Shown: positions 32,207 through 42,640, counted from the first letter of the stretch. The stretch is 64,000 nucleotides of DNA from Erysipelothrix anatis (GCF_009828745.1 NZ_WTSX01000005.1:1-64000); one strand, 5' to 3'. A program made the numbers and translations. The notes: generated from the letters alone by a model not told the origin.

Positions 32207-32519
32207 AACGATAACGTCCAAAACCTAGTTGTATCGTACATTTTTTGTTGTTGTAATCAAAATCCCTTGCATGATTTACATTTCCGTTAGCATTAAACCA
32301 CACATCTGCAGTAACATACTTGCGTCTCAGTTTATACATCGCTTCAACTTGAAGTGTGATAATCCCTTTGTTAGCATACGGTAATTCCTTGAAAATCTGA
32401 TGGTGACTGACCATCGTTGTAACAAAGATAACAAAACTAAGTACAATTAATAGTTCGATCATCGTGAAGCCATTACTGTATTGTCGCTTGACCGTGAACA
32501 ATTTCAATATTTTTTCCAT
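32199..32519 (-). CDS. comGD: ComGD-like pseudopilin
   Basis: A 106-residue minor pseudopilin. The leader ends QYSNG followed by FTMIELLIVLSFVIFV: G at -1, F at +1 and E at +5 as needed by prepilin peptidase ComC. The C-terminal part has a Cys pair (KKCTIQLGFGRYRC) that may form a disulfide. It overlaps comGC by 47 bases. It lies in the fourth place of the comG operon. Confidence 0.8.
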   Translation of the reverse strand: MEKILKLFTVKRQYSNGFTMIELLIVLSFVIFVTTMVSHHQIFKELPYANKGIITLQVEAMYKLRRKYVTADVWFNANGNVNHARDFDYNNKKCTIQLGFGRYRCV

Positions 32520-32766
32520 CAGAACATCGTGTCTGCCTTTCTGTTATAAACTCATCTGTAACGAGATTTTGAATGGATACAGGAACTCCATCGTGCTTTA
32601 GTTGCCACTGTAAAATAGCAGCATCGATTATTTTTAGTTGTGCATCGCATCCTTTTTCATTAATTACATTCAATGTTCGTTGAATATTCGGCATTGTTAG
32701 CAACAACAATACAACAATCACCGCCATAACCAAGACCATTTCTATCAATGTAAATCCTTTTTTCAT
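32473..32766 (-). CDS. comGC: ComGC major pseudopilin
   Basis: The main subunit of the competence pilus that reaches out to take up DNA. 97 residues, with a short leader MKKG cut before FTLIEMVLVMAVIVVLLLLT (E at +5). Two Cys in the mature part (GCDAQ and TRCSDG) match the intramolecular disulfide of ComGC proteins. SD GGAGGG, ATG start, overlap of 4 bases with comGB. Confidence 0.9.
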   Translation of the reverse strand: MKKGFTLIEMVLVMAVIVVLLLLTMPNIQRTLNVINEKGCDAQLKIIDAAILQWQLKHDGVPVSIQNLVTDEFITERQTRCSDGKNIEIVHGQATIQ

Positions 32767-33701
32767 AGTCCCTCCATCAAATTGATTGGAATCAACATTA
32801 CTTGATAGTATCCATACACAGTTAATATCACAAAACCATATACAAGCAGTTTGTAAATCATGATTACACGCCCGAAATATCTACTAAGTTTCTTTGTAGC
32901 GTGACGTATGTATGAATCGAGCCCTTCTTTTTGCTTTAAAACATTTTGTTTGAATACGTAATATCTACCTAAATCCTTGTCAAAAATATCATGCGAAAAT
33001 ATTTCTTGTATGCTTTTCCCAGTTTCTAAATTGTCTAGAACGTGATATCCATACCATTTTAGGATCTCACAATTCGAGGTTTTTAGTAATGAAAACGTAT
33101 CATGAAATGAGATTGCAAAAAGTGTACTATTGCTATAGAGATTAATAATCCGTATTGTGCCCATGAGTCGATATATCCGCGAAAATTTGTTAATTATGAT
33201 TAAACTTAGTGTTGGATAAACACGCAGACTAAAACAGCAACATGCAATTATTCCAACTACGATGCAATGTATTGCTAAAATGATTGCAAATAGATTGGAT
33301 ACAGTTTCAATACTAGTACTACTCAATGCACTATCTTCCAAAAGAACACTTATCTGGTACCTTATCTGATTAGAATAAATGCTAATCATCACGATACACA
33401 CTACATGAAGAAGAATTGGATAAGCTATTTTCTGTGCAATTTCGCTGTATATTTTTTGCTTGAGTTTAATCCAAAATACATAAGATTTTAAACTAACAAA
33501 GGGATTTATAACAATACCCTCACCTTTTGCGTCCAAGCACTCATAGAGTCTCTCCAGTGAAGTAAAGTCACAACCGTACTGTGTATTGATATCTTGAATA
33601 TTCATACCGTTTTTTAAAGACTCTAGGATTTCTTCGCTTTGCATCTTCAATCGACGTTGTTCATAGATTTTCTCTAATTTTTTCCTTATCAAACATTTCA
33701 A
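32763..33701 (-). CDS. comGB: ComGB-like pilus platform membrane protein
   Basis: A GspF/PilC-type inner-membrane protein of 312 residues with three hydrophobic regions (about 92-112, 135-160, 285-307). It would form the platform for pseudopilus assembly with ComGA. The duplicated F domain is less conserved than usual. The start is TTG behind GAAGG, inside the 3' end of comGA (41-base overlap). Confidence 0.82.
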   Translation of the reverse strand: MKCLIRKKLEKIYEQRRLKMQSEEILESLKNGMNIQDINTQYGCDFTSLERLYECLDAKGEGIVINPFVSLKSYVFWIKLKQKIYSEIAQKIAYPILLHVVCIVMISIYSNQIRYQISVLLEDSALSSTSIETVSNLFAIILAIHCIVVGIIACCCFSLRVYPTLSLIIINKFSRIYRLMGTIRIINLYSNSTLFAISFHDTFSLLKTSNCEILKWYGYHVLDNLETGKSIQEIFSHDIFDKDLGRYYVFKQNVLKQKEGLDSYIRHATKKLSRYFGRVIMIYKLLVYGFVILTVYGYYQVMLIPINLMEGL

Positions 33702-34521
33702 AAAAAACCTTCACCTCTCCATTAACATCCATCTTCATTTCCTGAAGTACAACGCCTTCCAGTAATTCGCGTAAATCTTCCACACTTGCCCCCAATTCAG
33801 CGAGCCTTCGTAATGCCTGTTGTAACGTTGATGCGTGCATTGTTGCGACAATCATATGCCCACTGAGTCCTGCACGTATTAACTCAGATATATCTAGAAC
33901 GGTTCTTAGTTCTCCAAGTACAATAATATCCGGATCATGGCGCAATAGTTGCGTTAGATGAGTACCAACACATTCTGTATCGATTTGAATCCACCGTTCG
34001 TTGATCCGTTCGACCGGATTCTCTAAAGTATAAATTTGCTTGGTCTTGAGTTGTGATAGTGCATAAAACATACTTGTTGATTTTCCGCTTCCAGTTCGAC
34101 CAACAAATAAAAGAATTCCACAATTACTTTGTATGATTTCATGAATTTTGCTACGAATCGTTTTAAATGGGCATAAATCAGCCCAAAGATTACTATCATT
34201 AATGTTTAAAACTCGAGCAACACCACTGTATTTATTTGAATTGTGGATGCCCGCAAACCGTATTTGAAGGTCTTGTTCAGCAATATAGTAATGGAATACC
34301 TTCGTCTGCGGATTTGGATTTGTAATGTCAAAACCCGCGATAAACTTCAAATAGATAAATAACGCTTTCGGATCAATGTCATCTACTTTCATTACCATAT
34401 GCTTATGCTTACGTAAAACTATCTCTTGTTGTGATTCCGACCCATAAATATGAATATCACTGATTCGATGTTGAACACACTGTTTAATAAGTTGGTCGAA
34501 TTGTATCTCTATTTTAGTCAT
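33661..34521 (-). CDS. comGA: ComGA-like pilus assembly ATPase
   Basis: A GspE/PilB-type secretion ATPase of 286 residues, shorter than Bacillus ComGA. Walker A GRTGSGKST is at 141-149. The Asp box holds Glu residues in YTLENPVER, and Walker B is DPDIIVLGELR near 200, followed by the His box TMHAS. The N-terminal domain is reduced (about 55 residues shorter). Zinc Cys residues of some GspE proteins are absent. It opens the comG operon; a weak SD (AGAAG) precedes ATG. Confidence 0.9.
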   Translation of the reverse strand: MTKIEIQFDQLIKQCVQHRISDIHIYGSESQQEIVLRKHKHMVMKVDDIDPKALFIYLKFIAGFDITNPNPQTKVFHYYIAEQDLQIRFAGIHNSNKYSGVARVLNINDSNLWADLCPFKTIRSKIHEIIQSNCGILLFVGRTGSGKSTSMFYALSQLKTKQIYTLENPVERINERWIQIDTECVGTHLTQLLRHDPDIIVLGELRTVLDISELIRAGLSGHMIVATMHASTLQQALRRLAELGASVEDLRELLEGVVLQEMKMDVNGEVKVFFEMFDKEKIRENL

Positions 34522-34558
34522 ACTTCTAAATACACTTGTTTTTTAATTTAACCTAAAA

Positions 34559-34584
34559 TAAAAAAATAGCCTTTAGGCTATTTT
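34559..34584 (-). terminator. Intrinsic terminator after MBL hydrolase
   Basis: AAAATAGCC, loop of four, GGCTATTTT followed on the minus strand by T residues. Separates the MBL hydrolase from comGA. Confidence 0.85.
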
Positions 34585-35207
34585 AGTTTTTGAATAAATG
34601 GGTTAGTTAATTTCTCGGTATCTAAATCCGTAATATCGCCATGTCCGGGATAAAGATTTAATTGCTCATCCTCAAACATTTCAATAAACATCTTTAAAGA
34701 GTTATTCATCGTTGCCATACTTCCCGTAGGTAAATCAGTACGTCCAATGGTTCCTTTAAATATAAAATCACCAACAATGGCATCCTCTTCAAAAATAAAG
34801 CTCACTGAACCACTTGTATGGCCTGGAGTTTTGATGACATCAAAACTAAACGGTCCGACTGTTTGTGGTTCCTCAAAAAATGTCTCAAAATCCGAAGTCA
34901 GAACAACAGATTCAGGCATTTGATTTGAGAGATTAACATTGGGGTTCGTTAAATAGTGTGCTTCTTCATGAAATACAAAGACTGGACACTTATATATTTC
35001 AGTAATTGTATCAACACCAGATATATGGTCAAAGTGTCCATGGGTAAGGTAAATTGCAATGACTTCTTTACCTTCTAGTGGTTTTAATAAACGTTGAGCG
35101 TTATTTTTCGGGTCCATACATGGATCAATTACAACTACCTTATTATCAATTTCAAGATAGTATGTATTGGTCTCAACATACCCCATTACTTGTTTCGTTA
35201 TTTTCAT
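34578..35207 (-). CDS. MBL-fold metallohydrolase (glyoxalase II-like, YqgX type)
   Basis: A 209-residue metallo-beta-lactamase-fold protein. Metal ligands are in THGHFDHISG near residue 55, TPGHTSGS near 130, the Asp in AIVGDFIFKG and His in LYPGHGD. This is the glyoxalase II / YqgX group; it may hydrolyse S-lactoylglutathione-like thioesters, but the substrate is not fixed. The ATG is 6 bases after the T-tract of the rpmG terminator, and no SD is visible, which is unusual. Confidence 0.85.
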   Translation of the reverse strand: MKITKQVMGYVETNTYYLEIDNKVVVIDPCMDPKNNAQRLLKPLEGKEVIAIYLTHGHFDHISGVDTITEIYKCPVFVFHEEAHYLTNPNVNLSNQMPESVVLTSDFETFFEEPQTVGPFSFDVIKTPGHTSGSVSFIFEEDAIVGDFIFKGTIGRTDLPTGSMATMNNSLKMFIEMFEDEQLNLYPGHGDITDLDTEKLTNPFIQKLK

Positions 35208-35212
35208 AATAG

Positions 35213-35234
35213 AAAAAAAGTCGATTTACGACTT
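35213..35234 (-). terminator. Intrinsic terminator after rpmG, abutting the MBL hydrolase start
   Basis: AAGTCG, loop of five, CGACTT followed on the minus strand by a T run. The stem begins within the rpmG stop codon, and the ATG of the next gene follows the T-tract after six bases. Confidence 0.85.
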
Positions 35235-35382
35235 ATTTTTTCTCTTTATGTAAAGTGTGTTTACGATCACGTGGGCAATATTTATTGATTTCCATACGCT
35301 CTAATTGGACTTTTTTGTTACGTGATGTGTAGTAGTTTTCTTCGCCACACTCTGTGCATTTTAAAATAGCTTGTGCTCTCAT
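35233..35382 (-). CDS. rpmG: 50S ribosomal protein L33
   Basis: A 49-residue ribosomal protein that reads MRAQAILKCTECGEENYY and ends KYCPRDRKHTLHKEKK. Cys9, Cys12 and Cys36 are present, but the fourth Cys of the zinc ribbon is replaced (Asp39), so this is a partly reduced C-minus type. ATG follows GGAGG. A -10 box in the 65-base gap after the PBP gene suggests its own promoter. Confidence 0.95.
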   Translation of the reverse strand: MRAQAILKCTECGEENYYTSRNKKVQLERMEINKYCPRDRKHTLHKEKK

Positions 35383-35411
35383 AATTACCTCCATTTACTC
35401 ATAGCCTAGAC

Positions 35412-35421
35412 ATTATACCAT
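35412..35421 (-). promoter_or_regulatory. Extended -10 promoter candidate for rpmG
   Basis: TATGGTATAAT on the minus strand (TATAAT at plus 35412-35417, with TG one base upstream), 30 bases before the rpmG start. Confidence 0.55.
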
Positions 35422-35447
35422 ACTTTATTTGCAATGCCTATACTAAA

Positions 35448-37499
35448 TTATTGTGATTTACGTGCCATATAGTAATCCATAACAGCATGCGTTGCATACC
35501 CGCATTCGTTAGCGATTGTTTGTCGCGTCGCTTGTGCTTCAGTTACAGATTTCGGTGCAATACAGCTGACTGCGATTTCTGGTTGTTCATACGGAGCATA
35601 TCCGATATACGTACTATTTCGTAATTCGATGCCGTCAGAACTAATTTGAGCCGTTCCAGACTTACCGGCTGATTTGTAATTTTCTTTTCCAGATGCATAC
35701 CCTTCTCCAGAGGAAATATAAAGTCTCATCCCCTCTTGAACAACACGCAACGATTCAAGATCATCAAGCGTACTCAATGCTTGAGGCGTGTTTTCACTGA
35801 CCATCGCTTTAGTATCTTGGTTGAACGTCCCTGTTGCGAGACGTGGTTTCATTCTCGTTCCATTATTTGCTATAGTTGCAACAAATTGATTCAATTCCAT
35901 GACGTTATAGGTATCATATTGACCAATAGCAAGTTCGAGTAATTTACTATCAGCTTCACGAGATCCAATGTATCCAATTTCTTCACGTGGGAAGTCAACA
36001 TTAGTTGGAACCCCTAAACCAAATTGTGAATAGTATGAACGCATTAAGTCATATGTTGCTGGTCCATCTGGGAAAATCAGTGAACTTCCAGGTACGTAAG
36101 TTGCATTACCAAGGCGAATTGCAACATTGAACATATAGATGTTACTTGACATCTGAAGCGCCGAACGCGCATCAACATTGCCAATTCCATCTTTCCATGA
36201 ATGTCGAATGAGTCCTCCGATATTCATCGGTGCATCAAGAATTAATTCATTCGGTTGAATTACATCTTCGGATAGACCCATATATACCGTTGCCGGTTTG
36301 ACAGTCGAACCGACAGCAAACGTTCCGTTTGAAAGCATTGTACTTTGAATATCATTCCAATACTTCATTTCACCACTTGAATTATTTTCCTTCATAGCAG
36401 CAATTGCAAGAATATCTCCTGTCCGTGGATCCGAAACAATCATATGCATTTGATCCATAGCTGTACGTTGCGGATCTTTATTAACATCCGTAATTCTTTT
36501 GGTAAGCTCTGCTTCTACAAACTTCTGTAGATCCGTATCCAAGGCAAGTTTTAAACCATAACCTTTACGTCCTTCAGAACGCAATTGTTTTGTTCCTGAC
36601 TGATACTCATATTGTGTGTCAATACCCGATAATTCATTTTCATATTGATACTCAAGTCCCGAAACACCAACTTCATCATCTGCTTGATATCCCTTGGCAA
36701 TGTAGGTATCAAGTTTTTGTTCGGGAATATCTCCAAGTGATCCGTATAAATTTTTAATATCAACCGTTTCGTTATAAACACGTTCCCACTCTGTATCATA
36801 GCTAAACCCTGGAAAATCATTTGAATGTTCAGCAAGATATGAAATCTGTTCGTTGGTTGCATTTTCATATACGATAGACGACTGACCCAGTTGACCATTA
36901 TTCATCTTTACTTGGATTTCAAATGTGGCCTTGTCTTCTTCTGTAAGTGTATTCAAATGATCTGGAGTAATACGTGATTTTATAAGTTCATCATACTCCT
37001 CCTTCGTCATATTGCCTTTTGTATACGACTTGTATTCTTCTTCAGTAACTAAATCTTCGCCATAGTCATTTAGTCTTAGCCATAGTACCTTGTTGTCATC
37101 TTCATTCAATGAATGTTGGATATTAAAAGTTTTGGCAAACAATTTTGCAACATCCCATTGATCAGCTGCAGATGTATTCCTTGGTCGGTCATAAACAATA
37201 ACTTTTTTAGCTTGATTTGACACTAAGTTAACACCATTACGGTCCACCATTTCGCCGCGCATTGTTTGAGAGTAAAGTGGTGGTGTTTGGTATTTCTCAT
37301 ATAGGTTTGCATAATGATCTGCTTGAACAATTTGAATCGTATAAAGACGATAAATCAAACCTCCGGCAATTGCCGCCAACAAAATCATAAATATCTGCAA
37401 ACGGACATCGATGACTTTTTTGATATTGAGATCTTTTTTCAAATGTTCACTACTACCACTGTAGTTTTTGACTTTATCTTTTTGTCTTCGACGATCCAT
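35448..37499 (-). CDS. Class B penicillin-binding protein (PBP2-type transpeptidase)
   Basis: A monofunctional peptidoglycan transpeptidase of 683 residues. A basic cytoplasmic start is followed by one membrane anchor (about residues 35-53), the dimerisation domain (GEMVDRNGVNLV) and the penicillin-binding domain with S398-T-V-K401, S451-S-N453 and K613-S-G-T616. It is the PBP2/MrdA type used in cell elongation or septal synthesis, and a target of beta-lactams. It follows cshB by 9 bases as the last gene of the long rpoD operon. Whether it serves elongation or division cannot be told, since no rodA or ftsW is near. Confidence 0.9.
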   Translation of the reverse strand: MDRRRQKDKVKNYSGSSEHLKKDLNIKKVIDVRLQIFMILLAAIAGGLIYRLYTIQIVQADHYANLYEKYQTPPLYSQTMRGEMVDRNGVNLVSNQAKKVIVYDRPRNTSAADQWDVAKLFAKTFNIQHSLNEDDNKVLWLRLNDYGEDLVTEEEYKSYTKGNMTKEEYDELIKSRITPDHLNTLTEEDKATFEIQVKMNNGQLGQSSIVYENATNEQISYLAEHSNDFPGFSYDTEWERVYNETVDIKNLYGSLGDIPEQKLDTYIAKGYQADDEVGVSGLEYQYENELSGIDTQYEYQSGTKQLRSEGRKGYGLKLALDTDLQKFVEAELTKRITDVNKDPQRTAMDQMHMIVSDPRTGDILAIAAMKENNSSGEMKYWNDIQSTMLSNGTFAVGSTVKPATVYMGLSEDVIQPNELILDAPMNIGGLIRHSWKDGIGNVDARSALQMSSNIYMFNVAIRLGNATYVPGSSLIFPDGPATYDLMRSYYSQFGLGVPTNVDFPREEIGYIGSREADSKLLELAIGQYDTYNVMELNQFVATIANNGTRMKPRLATGTFNQDTKAMVSENTPQALSTLDDLESLRVVQEGMRLYISSGEGYASGKENYKSAGKSGTAQISSDGIELRNSTYIGYAPYEQPEIAVSCIAPKSVTEAQATRQTIANECGYATHAVMDYYMARKSQ

Positions 37500-37508
37500 A
37501 ACTACCTC

Positions 37509-38846
37509 CTATGAATTTTCGTAAGTCTCACGTTCACGTTGGCGTTCTTTAGCACGTTCTTTCTTTTGCTCACGAATCTCATTTCGAATCATATCTCTAC
37601 GTTTCTTTTGCATTAGTGATTCAATTTCACGTTTTCGTTTTTTCTTATAACCTGGTTTAACTTTAACGTTTTTACGGTTTAGAATTTGAACAACTTCAGG
37701 ATCAAGTTGTTTTGTACGTTTTTGAATATTATACCAAGGACGGACATCATCCAATTGACCATCACGAATTCGTTTATATTCAAAGTTCACACCAGTTTTC
37801 ATCAAACGTGTAACCGAACTTTGATCTTTAGGTCCAACGATACTTATCGCAAACCCTTCACGACCACTTCGTCCTGTACGTCCTGTACGGTGTGTGTAGA
37901 AGTCCAAATCGTGGGTTGGCAATCCTGCATTAATAACATGGCTAATCTCGGGTAAATCGATACCACGAGCCGCTAAATCAGTTGCAACGATGTAACGAAC
38001 TTTCTTGCTATGAATTCGGCTAATAACTTGTTTACGTCCACGGTCACTCACATCACCATGAATTTCAACACAATCAATACCATAATCACGTAAATATGCA
38101 GCAATCTCAGTTGCCTGTGTTTTTGTATTTGTAAATACAATGGCAAGTAATGGATTAATACTTCCAAGAACATCCAGAACCGCCTCGTTCATATCACGAT
38201 GACGTTGATTAATCAAAATATGTTCAATTCGAGGTTTTAAAACTTCTTCCTCTGAAACGATTTCAATTGGGTTTTTCAAATATTTTTTAATGAATGCACG
38301 CAATCCTTGTGGAATTGTCGCACTAAACAACATAAATAGTGCATCATCTTTAATTCGTGACGCAATAGTATTTACTTCTTCGATAAATCCATAGTCAAGC
38401 ATCATATCGGCTTCATCAACAATAAATGCTTTGATGTAGTCCATACGAATAACATTCCAAGATAGTATATCTAAAAGTTTTCCTGGAGTTGTAATTAAAA
38501 TGTGGGGCTGTTTTTCAAGTTTACTGCGTAAACGTGAGTTGTCCATCCCTCCAATGGCTAAATCGATGCTATATCGATTATCGATTTCCATGATATCTTT
38601 CGAAAACTCGAAAATTTGCATTGCTAGTTCGCGTGTTGGCGCGAGTATTACTGCTTGTGTTTGTTCTAAATCTACTTCAATAAGTTCTAAAATCGCAAAT
38701 AGAAAGGCATGTGTTTTCCCTGTACCCGTGTCCGATTTTACAATCAAGTCACGTTTTTTTGAGATTTGGTCGAGCACCTTTTCTTGAACTGATGTTAATG
38801 ATTTAAAACCATTTTTCTTAATTAGTGCTTTATTGATATTATTCAT
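37509..38846 (-). CDS. cshB: DEAD-box RNA helicase (CshB-like)
   Basis: An ATP-dependent RNA helicase of 445 residues. The Q motif and GFKSLTSVQ lead, then SDTGTGKTHAF, PTRELAMQ, GGMDNSRLR, VDEADMML, SATIPQ, the second RecA domain with RGIDLPEISHVIN and HRTGRTGRSG, and a basic C-terminal tail (KKKRKREIE.., KERAKERQRE) that binds RNA. Synteny with rpoD-trmK is that of Bacillus cshB. It helps RNA decay and ribosome assembly, especially in the cold. SD AAAGGAG. Confidence 0.9.
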   Translation of the reverse strand: MNNINKALIKKNGFKSLTSVQEKVLDQISKKRDLIVKSDTGTGKTHAFLFAILELIEVDLEQTQAVILAPTRELAMQIFEFSKDIMEIDNRYSIDLAIGGMDNSRLRSKLEKQPHILITTPGKLLDILSWNVIRMDYIKAFIVDEADMMLDYGFIEEVNTIASRIKDDALFMLFSATIPQGLRAFIKKYLKNPIEIVSEEEVLKPRIEHILINQRHRDMNEAVLDVLGSINPLLAIVFTNTKTQATEIAAYLRDYGIDCVEIHGDVSDRGRKQVISRIHSKKVRYIVATDLAARGIDLPEISHVINAGLPTHDLDFYTHRTGRTGRSGREGFAISIVGPKDQSSVTRLMKTGVNFEYKRIRDGQLDDVRPWYNIQKRTKQLDPEVVQILNRKNVKVKPGYKKKRKREIESLMQKKRRDMIRNEIREQKKERAKERQRERETYENS

Positions 38847-38860
38847 ACTAACACTCCTTT

Positions 38861-39499
38861 CTATACAATTTTATTTAATAATTGAAACTCTTCTTCAAGT
38901 GTCGCATCGTGTTGCTTGATGCGATCCAGATGTTCTTTACGTCCTATCAGATATTTTGTGTAGTCAGTATCCAGATTCTTCATAAGAATTGGACCAAGAG
39001 TTATCTCTTCATAACTTAGTTTGACGGCAATTCCGGTCTTTTGTAGCTTCATCATAAAGACTGGGATATCGCGTTCCATTAGAAACGCTTCGTCGACAAT
39101 CGTAAACCCCGATTGTGACACAATATCCCGAAACCATGCATTTTTAGTATTAGACTGTATCAAAATTACATCATTGTCTTTAAATTGGTATTCTTTGATA
39201 ATTTCCCAAATAGTTTCCGCTCCCATACCAGCAGCGACATAACAATTTGCAAGCCCATTAAATGATTTAAGACCATCGCTTAAAACAAGCTCCGTCACAT
39301 CTTCATAACCATGCTTCACGACGTTTTGACGTGCTGCATCCAAAGGCATCGGGGCAATATCAAGTCCATAGGCAAAGTCACAAATGCCATCTTCAAGGCA
39401 TTTGATCATTAGTAAACCATGATCGGTCCCAATATCTGCCATTCGAGCCCCTTTAGGAACCATATCTAATAGTCTTTGTAATCGTTGCGATAACTTCAT
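38861..39499 (-). CDS. trmK: tRNA (adenine22-N1)-methyltransferase TrmK
   Basis: Methylates N1 of A22 in bacterial tRNAs. The 212-residue protein has the SAM motif MADIGTDHGLL near residue 20 and ends with a C-terminal coiled coil (EEITLGPILMK..LEEEFQLLNKIV). The fixed position next to rpoD and cshB supports the call. The start lies just 3 bases after the rpoD stop with no clear SD, suggesting translational coupling. Confidence 0.93.
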   Translation of the reverse strand: MKLSQRLQRLLDMVPKGARMADIGTDHGLLMIKCLEDGICDFAYGLDIAPMPLDAARQNVVKHGYEDVTELVLSDGLKSFNGLANCYVAAGMGAETIWEIIKEYQFKDNDVILIQSNTKNAWFRDIVSQSGFTIVDEAFLMERDIPVFMMKLQKTGIAVKLSYEEITLGPILMKNLDTDYTKYLIGRKEHLDRIKQHDATLEEEFQLLNKIV

Positions 39500-39502
39500 A
39501 AA

Positions 39503-40879
39503 TTATCGTTTGTCAACAAAGTCACGAAGACGTTTTGAACGTGTTGGATGTTTCAATTTACGAAGCGCTTTTGCCTCAATTTGACGAATCCGTTCGCGTG
39601 TAACATTAAATTCTTTACCAACTTCTTCAAGTGTACGAGTACGGCCATCTTCAAGACCAAAACGAAGACGTAGAACTTTTTCTTCACGTTCAGTAAGACC
39701 CTCTAAGACCATATTGATTTCTTCTTTTAAAAGTTGATTATTTGCATAGTCATCTGGTGACATCGCATCTTTATCCTCAATGAAATCACCAAGATGTGAA
39801 TCATCTTCTTCACCAATTGGGGTTTCGAGTGATACCGGATCAAGTGCAATTTTTTGAATCTCGCGTACTTTATCAGGTGTCATATTTTCCATTTCAGCAG
39901 CAATTTCTTCTGCTGTTGGCTCGCGCCCTAATGTTTGAACTAATGAACGTTGAATACGTGTTAATTTATTGATAGTCTCGACCATATGAACTGGAATACG
40001 AATCGTACGCGCTTGGTCAGCGATCGCACGTGTGATTGCTTGGCGAATCCACCATGTTGCATATGTTGAGAACTTAAAGCCTTTAGTATAGTCAAATTTT
40101 TCAACAGCCTTAACAAGCCCCATGTTTCCTTCTTGAATTAAGTCAAGGAACAACATACCACGACCAACGTATTTTTTAGCAATTGATACGACAAGACGTA
40201 AGTTTGCTGAAATCAAAATACGGCGTGCTTCAAGCCCGTCATAATAGGTAGTTTCACAGTTTTCGATATAAGCAAGGTTTGCTTCATCATCAACAAAATG
40301 TTCTTTCAAGATTTCAAATATTTCTTCAATTTTAATCGTCGTTAATAATTCATCAAATTCTTCATCGGTTACATCTGGTGCATAGCGTTCGCGATAAATA
40401 TTTATAATGAGAACCCGTGCTTCTTCCCCTTCTTGGAGTCGACGTGCAATTTCTGGCTCATCTTTCGCATCGAGTAAGTTAACGCGGCCTATCTCTTTGA
40501 GATACATTTTAACTGGATCATTAATACGAACCATGTTTGCACTTGTTAATTCATTTTCATAGGAGCTGAGGTCAACTTTGTTCATTGAATCGTCAAATGG
40601 CCCTTCGCCATCTTCACCATCTTCACCAAGATATTCTTCAGCAATTTCATCATCGTCTTCGATCATCTCTTCAGAAATTTCTGCTTCGCCGATTTCATCT
40701 ACTAAACGAATATCGTTATCGCTAAACCATTGGAATAATTCCTCGTTATCTTCGTCACTTAGTGATAAATGACTTGTCGATTTTTCAACAACAGCATTCA
40801 GTAAGGCACCTTGCTTTTCATTTTCTTTAATAAAAAACTCTTTTACTTCATCAAGTGTTTTCATTTTTTTACGTGTCAT
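39503..40879 (-). CDS. rpoD: RNA polymerase sigma factor RpoD (sigma A)
   Basis: The housekeeping sigma factor (458 residues). An acidic N-terminal region (1.1, residues about 45-110) is followed by region 1.2-2 ([74 protein letters not shown] as the -10 binding part), region 3 and region 4 ([30 protein letters not shown]). The consensus promoters in this window match its expected specificity. It follows dnaG by one base in the classical macromolecular synthesis order. Confidence 0.98.
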   Translation of the reverse strand: MTRKKMKTLDEVKEFFIKENEKQGALLNAVVEKSTSHLSLSDEDNEELFQWFSDNDIRLVDEIGEAEISEEMIEDDDEIAEEYLGEDGEDGEGPFDDSMNKVDLSSYENELTSANMVRINDPVKMYLKEIGRVNLLDAKDEPEIARRLQEGEEARVLIINIYRERYAPDVTDEEFDELLTTIKIEEIFEILKEHFVDDEANLAYIENCETTYYDGLEARRILISANLRLVVSIAKKYVGRGMLFLDLIQEGNMGLVKAVEKFDYTKGFKFSTYATWWIRQAITRAIADQARTIRIPVHMVETINKLTRIQRSLVQTLGREPTAEEIAAEMENMTPDKVREIQKIALDPVSLETPIGEEDDSHLGDFIEDKDAMSPDDYANNQLLKEEINMVLEGLTEREEKVLRLRFGLEDGRTRTLEEVGKEFNVTRERIRQIEAKALRKLKHPTRSKRLRDFVDKR

Positions 40880-40880
40880 A

Positions 40881-42635
40881 CTAATTCTCTCCTCCTTGAT
40901 TATTATTCTCTCTTTTTAATCGTATTGCAGCTTCAAGAAGCCTTTGTTGCTCATCAAGTTGAAGTTGCTTCCGTCCTTCATCTTTTAGCCCTCGAATCCC
41001 AAGGCGACTCAATTCAGTGCGAATTAGTGCTATGTTTTGTTCAAGACTGCGAACATCATAGTCACCAACAACATCACTCGAATCGATTTCTATTGCAAAT
41101 TGTCTCATATTTTCTTGAATATCATGTGATAAAATATCAGCGATTTCAATTGCATCGTTTTTACGATACAAATCAAGAATAATTAATGCAAAATCAGTTG
41201 CGATATCATTGACCAAAAATCCAAGTTGGTCACGGTATTGGTATGCTGCTTCCTTCGACTCCAACATTTGCTTTAAGATAGCACGCTCAGGTATCAGTAC
41301 TTTATAGTCTTTACTCTGAACAACTATGGGTGTCTGTCGATGGATTGGTGCTTGAACTTTTGCTTGTAATTGTTGATTTAAAACACTTACTTCAAAATTC
41401 GTCATATCTGCAATTTTCTTCGTGTAGTAACTTTGGGTCAATTCATCTTCGGTTCGTAAATGTTCGAGCATAAATTCTACGATACGTTTACGATTTTCAA
41501 AGGATTCAAGACCATAATTTCCGATTGCATAACTAATTAGAAAATCAAGCCAACCAATGCGGTCTACCAGACCGCTTTTCACTTTTTCTGGACCGAGATT
41601 TCGTATCGCATCATCTGGATCCATACCTGTATCATTATACCATATTGACACTGTACATTGCGCGTCTCTTAACTTCTGTCCAATTGCAAATGTCGCTTCA
41701 AGACCGGCACGGTCCCCATCGAACGCTAACACGATGTCATTAGTTGCTTGTTTCAAGATTCTAATCTGCTGTGGAGTACAAGCTACCCCTAATAGGGACA
41801 CGACATTCTCAACACCTATGGTGCTAAATGAAATCGCATCTGTTACCCCTTCAGTAATGATTAAATATCCTTCTTTTCGCGCATATTCCTTCGCATTATG
41901 AAAGTTATAGACCATATTTCCCTTGGTGTACACTTCAGTTTCGGACGTATTGATGTATTTGACGGAATTTGAATCATGTAAGGCCCGGGCACTAAACCCA
42001 ATTGCTTTCCCGTATGGATCGTGTAAAGGGAACATAATCCGATTATAAAAAACATCTCTGAAGCCATCGTCTGTCATTCGAATAAGGTCTGCTTTAATCA
42101 ATAATTCATCATCAAACCCTTTAGCGGACAGATAATTATATATTTGATTATTACCAAGTGCTACACCAATGCCAAAGCGGTCAATCGTAGCTTGAGTATA
42201 TCCTCTTTGTTGCAGCTTTTCGTGTGCTTCTTTACCATCTTTAGTTGATAATTGTAATGCAGTAAATTGTTGCGCCTCTTTGAGTGCTTCATAAATTTTT
42301 TCTTTTTCGGGGTCCTTGGGCACAACATTGACCGTTTGGTACTCCGAGACGTCTATGTTAAGGCGACTCGCGGCCCGTGTGACTGATTCAATAAAGGTAA
42401 TATGTTCAAAATTCTCTATAAATGAAAATACGTTACCTGCCGCACCACATACAAAGCATTTATATATTTGACGATCGGGCGAAACCGACATCGACGGATC
42501 GTGGTCATCATGAAAAGGACAAACTCCCCAATAGTTTTTGCCCTTTTTCGTCAGCGTCATATACTGTGAAATTGTATCAACGATATCGCTCTTTGAGCGA
42601 ATATCGTTGATGAGTTCTTCTGGCATTCGCCGCAT
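40881..42635 (-). CDS. dnaG: DNA primase
   Basis: Synthesises RNA primers at the replication fork. The N-terminal zinc finger ([29 protein letters not shown], residues about 40-68), the TOPRIM core with EGVTDAISF and AFDGDRAG, and a C-terminal DnaB-binding domain are present. Length 584. It lies between glyS and rpoD in the macromolecular synthesis operon, with SD GGTGAT. Confidence 0.97.
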   Translation of the reverse strand: MRRMPEELINDIRSKSDIVDTISQYMTLTKKGKNYWGVCPFHDDHDPSMSVSPDRQIYKCFVCGAAGNVFSFIENFEHITFIESVTRAASRLNIDVSEYQTVNVVPKDPEKEKIYEALKEAQQFTALQLSTKDGKEAHEKLQQRGYTQATIDRFGIGVALGNNQIYNYLSAKGFDDELLIKADLIRMTDDGFRDVFYNRIMFPLHDPYGKAIGFSARALHDSNSVKYINTSETEVYTKGNMVYNFHNAKEYARKEGYLIITEGVTDAISFSTIGVENVVSLLGVACTPQQIRILKQATNDIVLAFDGDRAGLEATFAIGQKLRDAQCTVSIWYNDTGMDPDDAIRNLGPEKVKSGLVDRIGWLDFLISYAIGNYGLESFENRKRIVEFMLEHLRTEDELTQSYYTKKIADMTNFEVSVLNQQLQAKVQAPIHRQTPIVVQSKDYKVLIPERAILKQMLESKEAAYQYRDQLGFLVNDIATDFALIILDLYRKNDAIEIADILSHDIQENMRQFAIEIDSSDVVGDYDVRSLEQNIALIRTELSRLGIRGLKDEGRKQLQLDEQQRLLEAAIRLKRENNNQGGEN

Positions 42636-42640
42636 TTACA

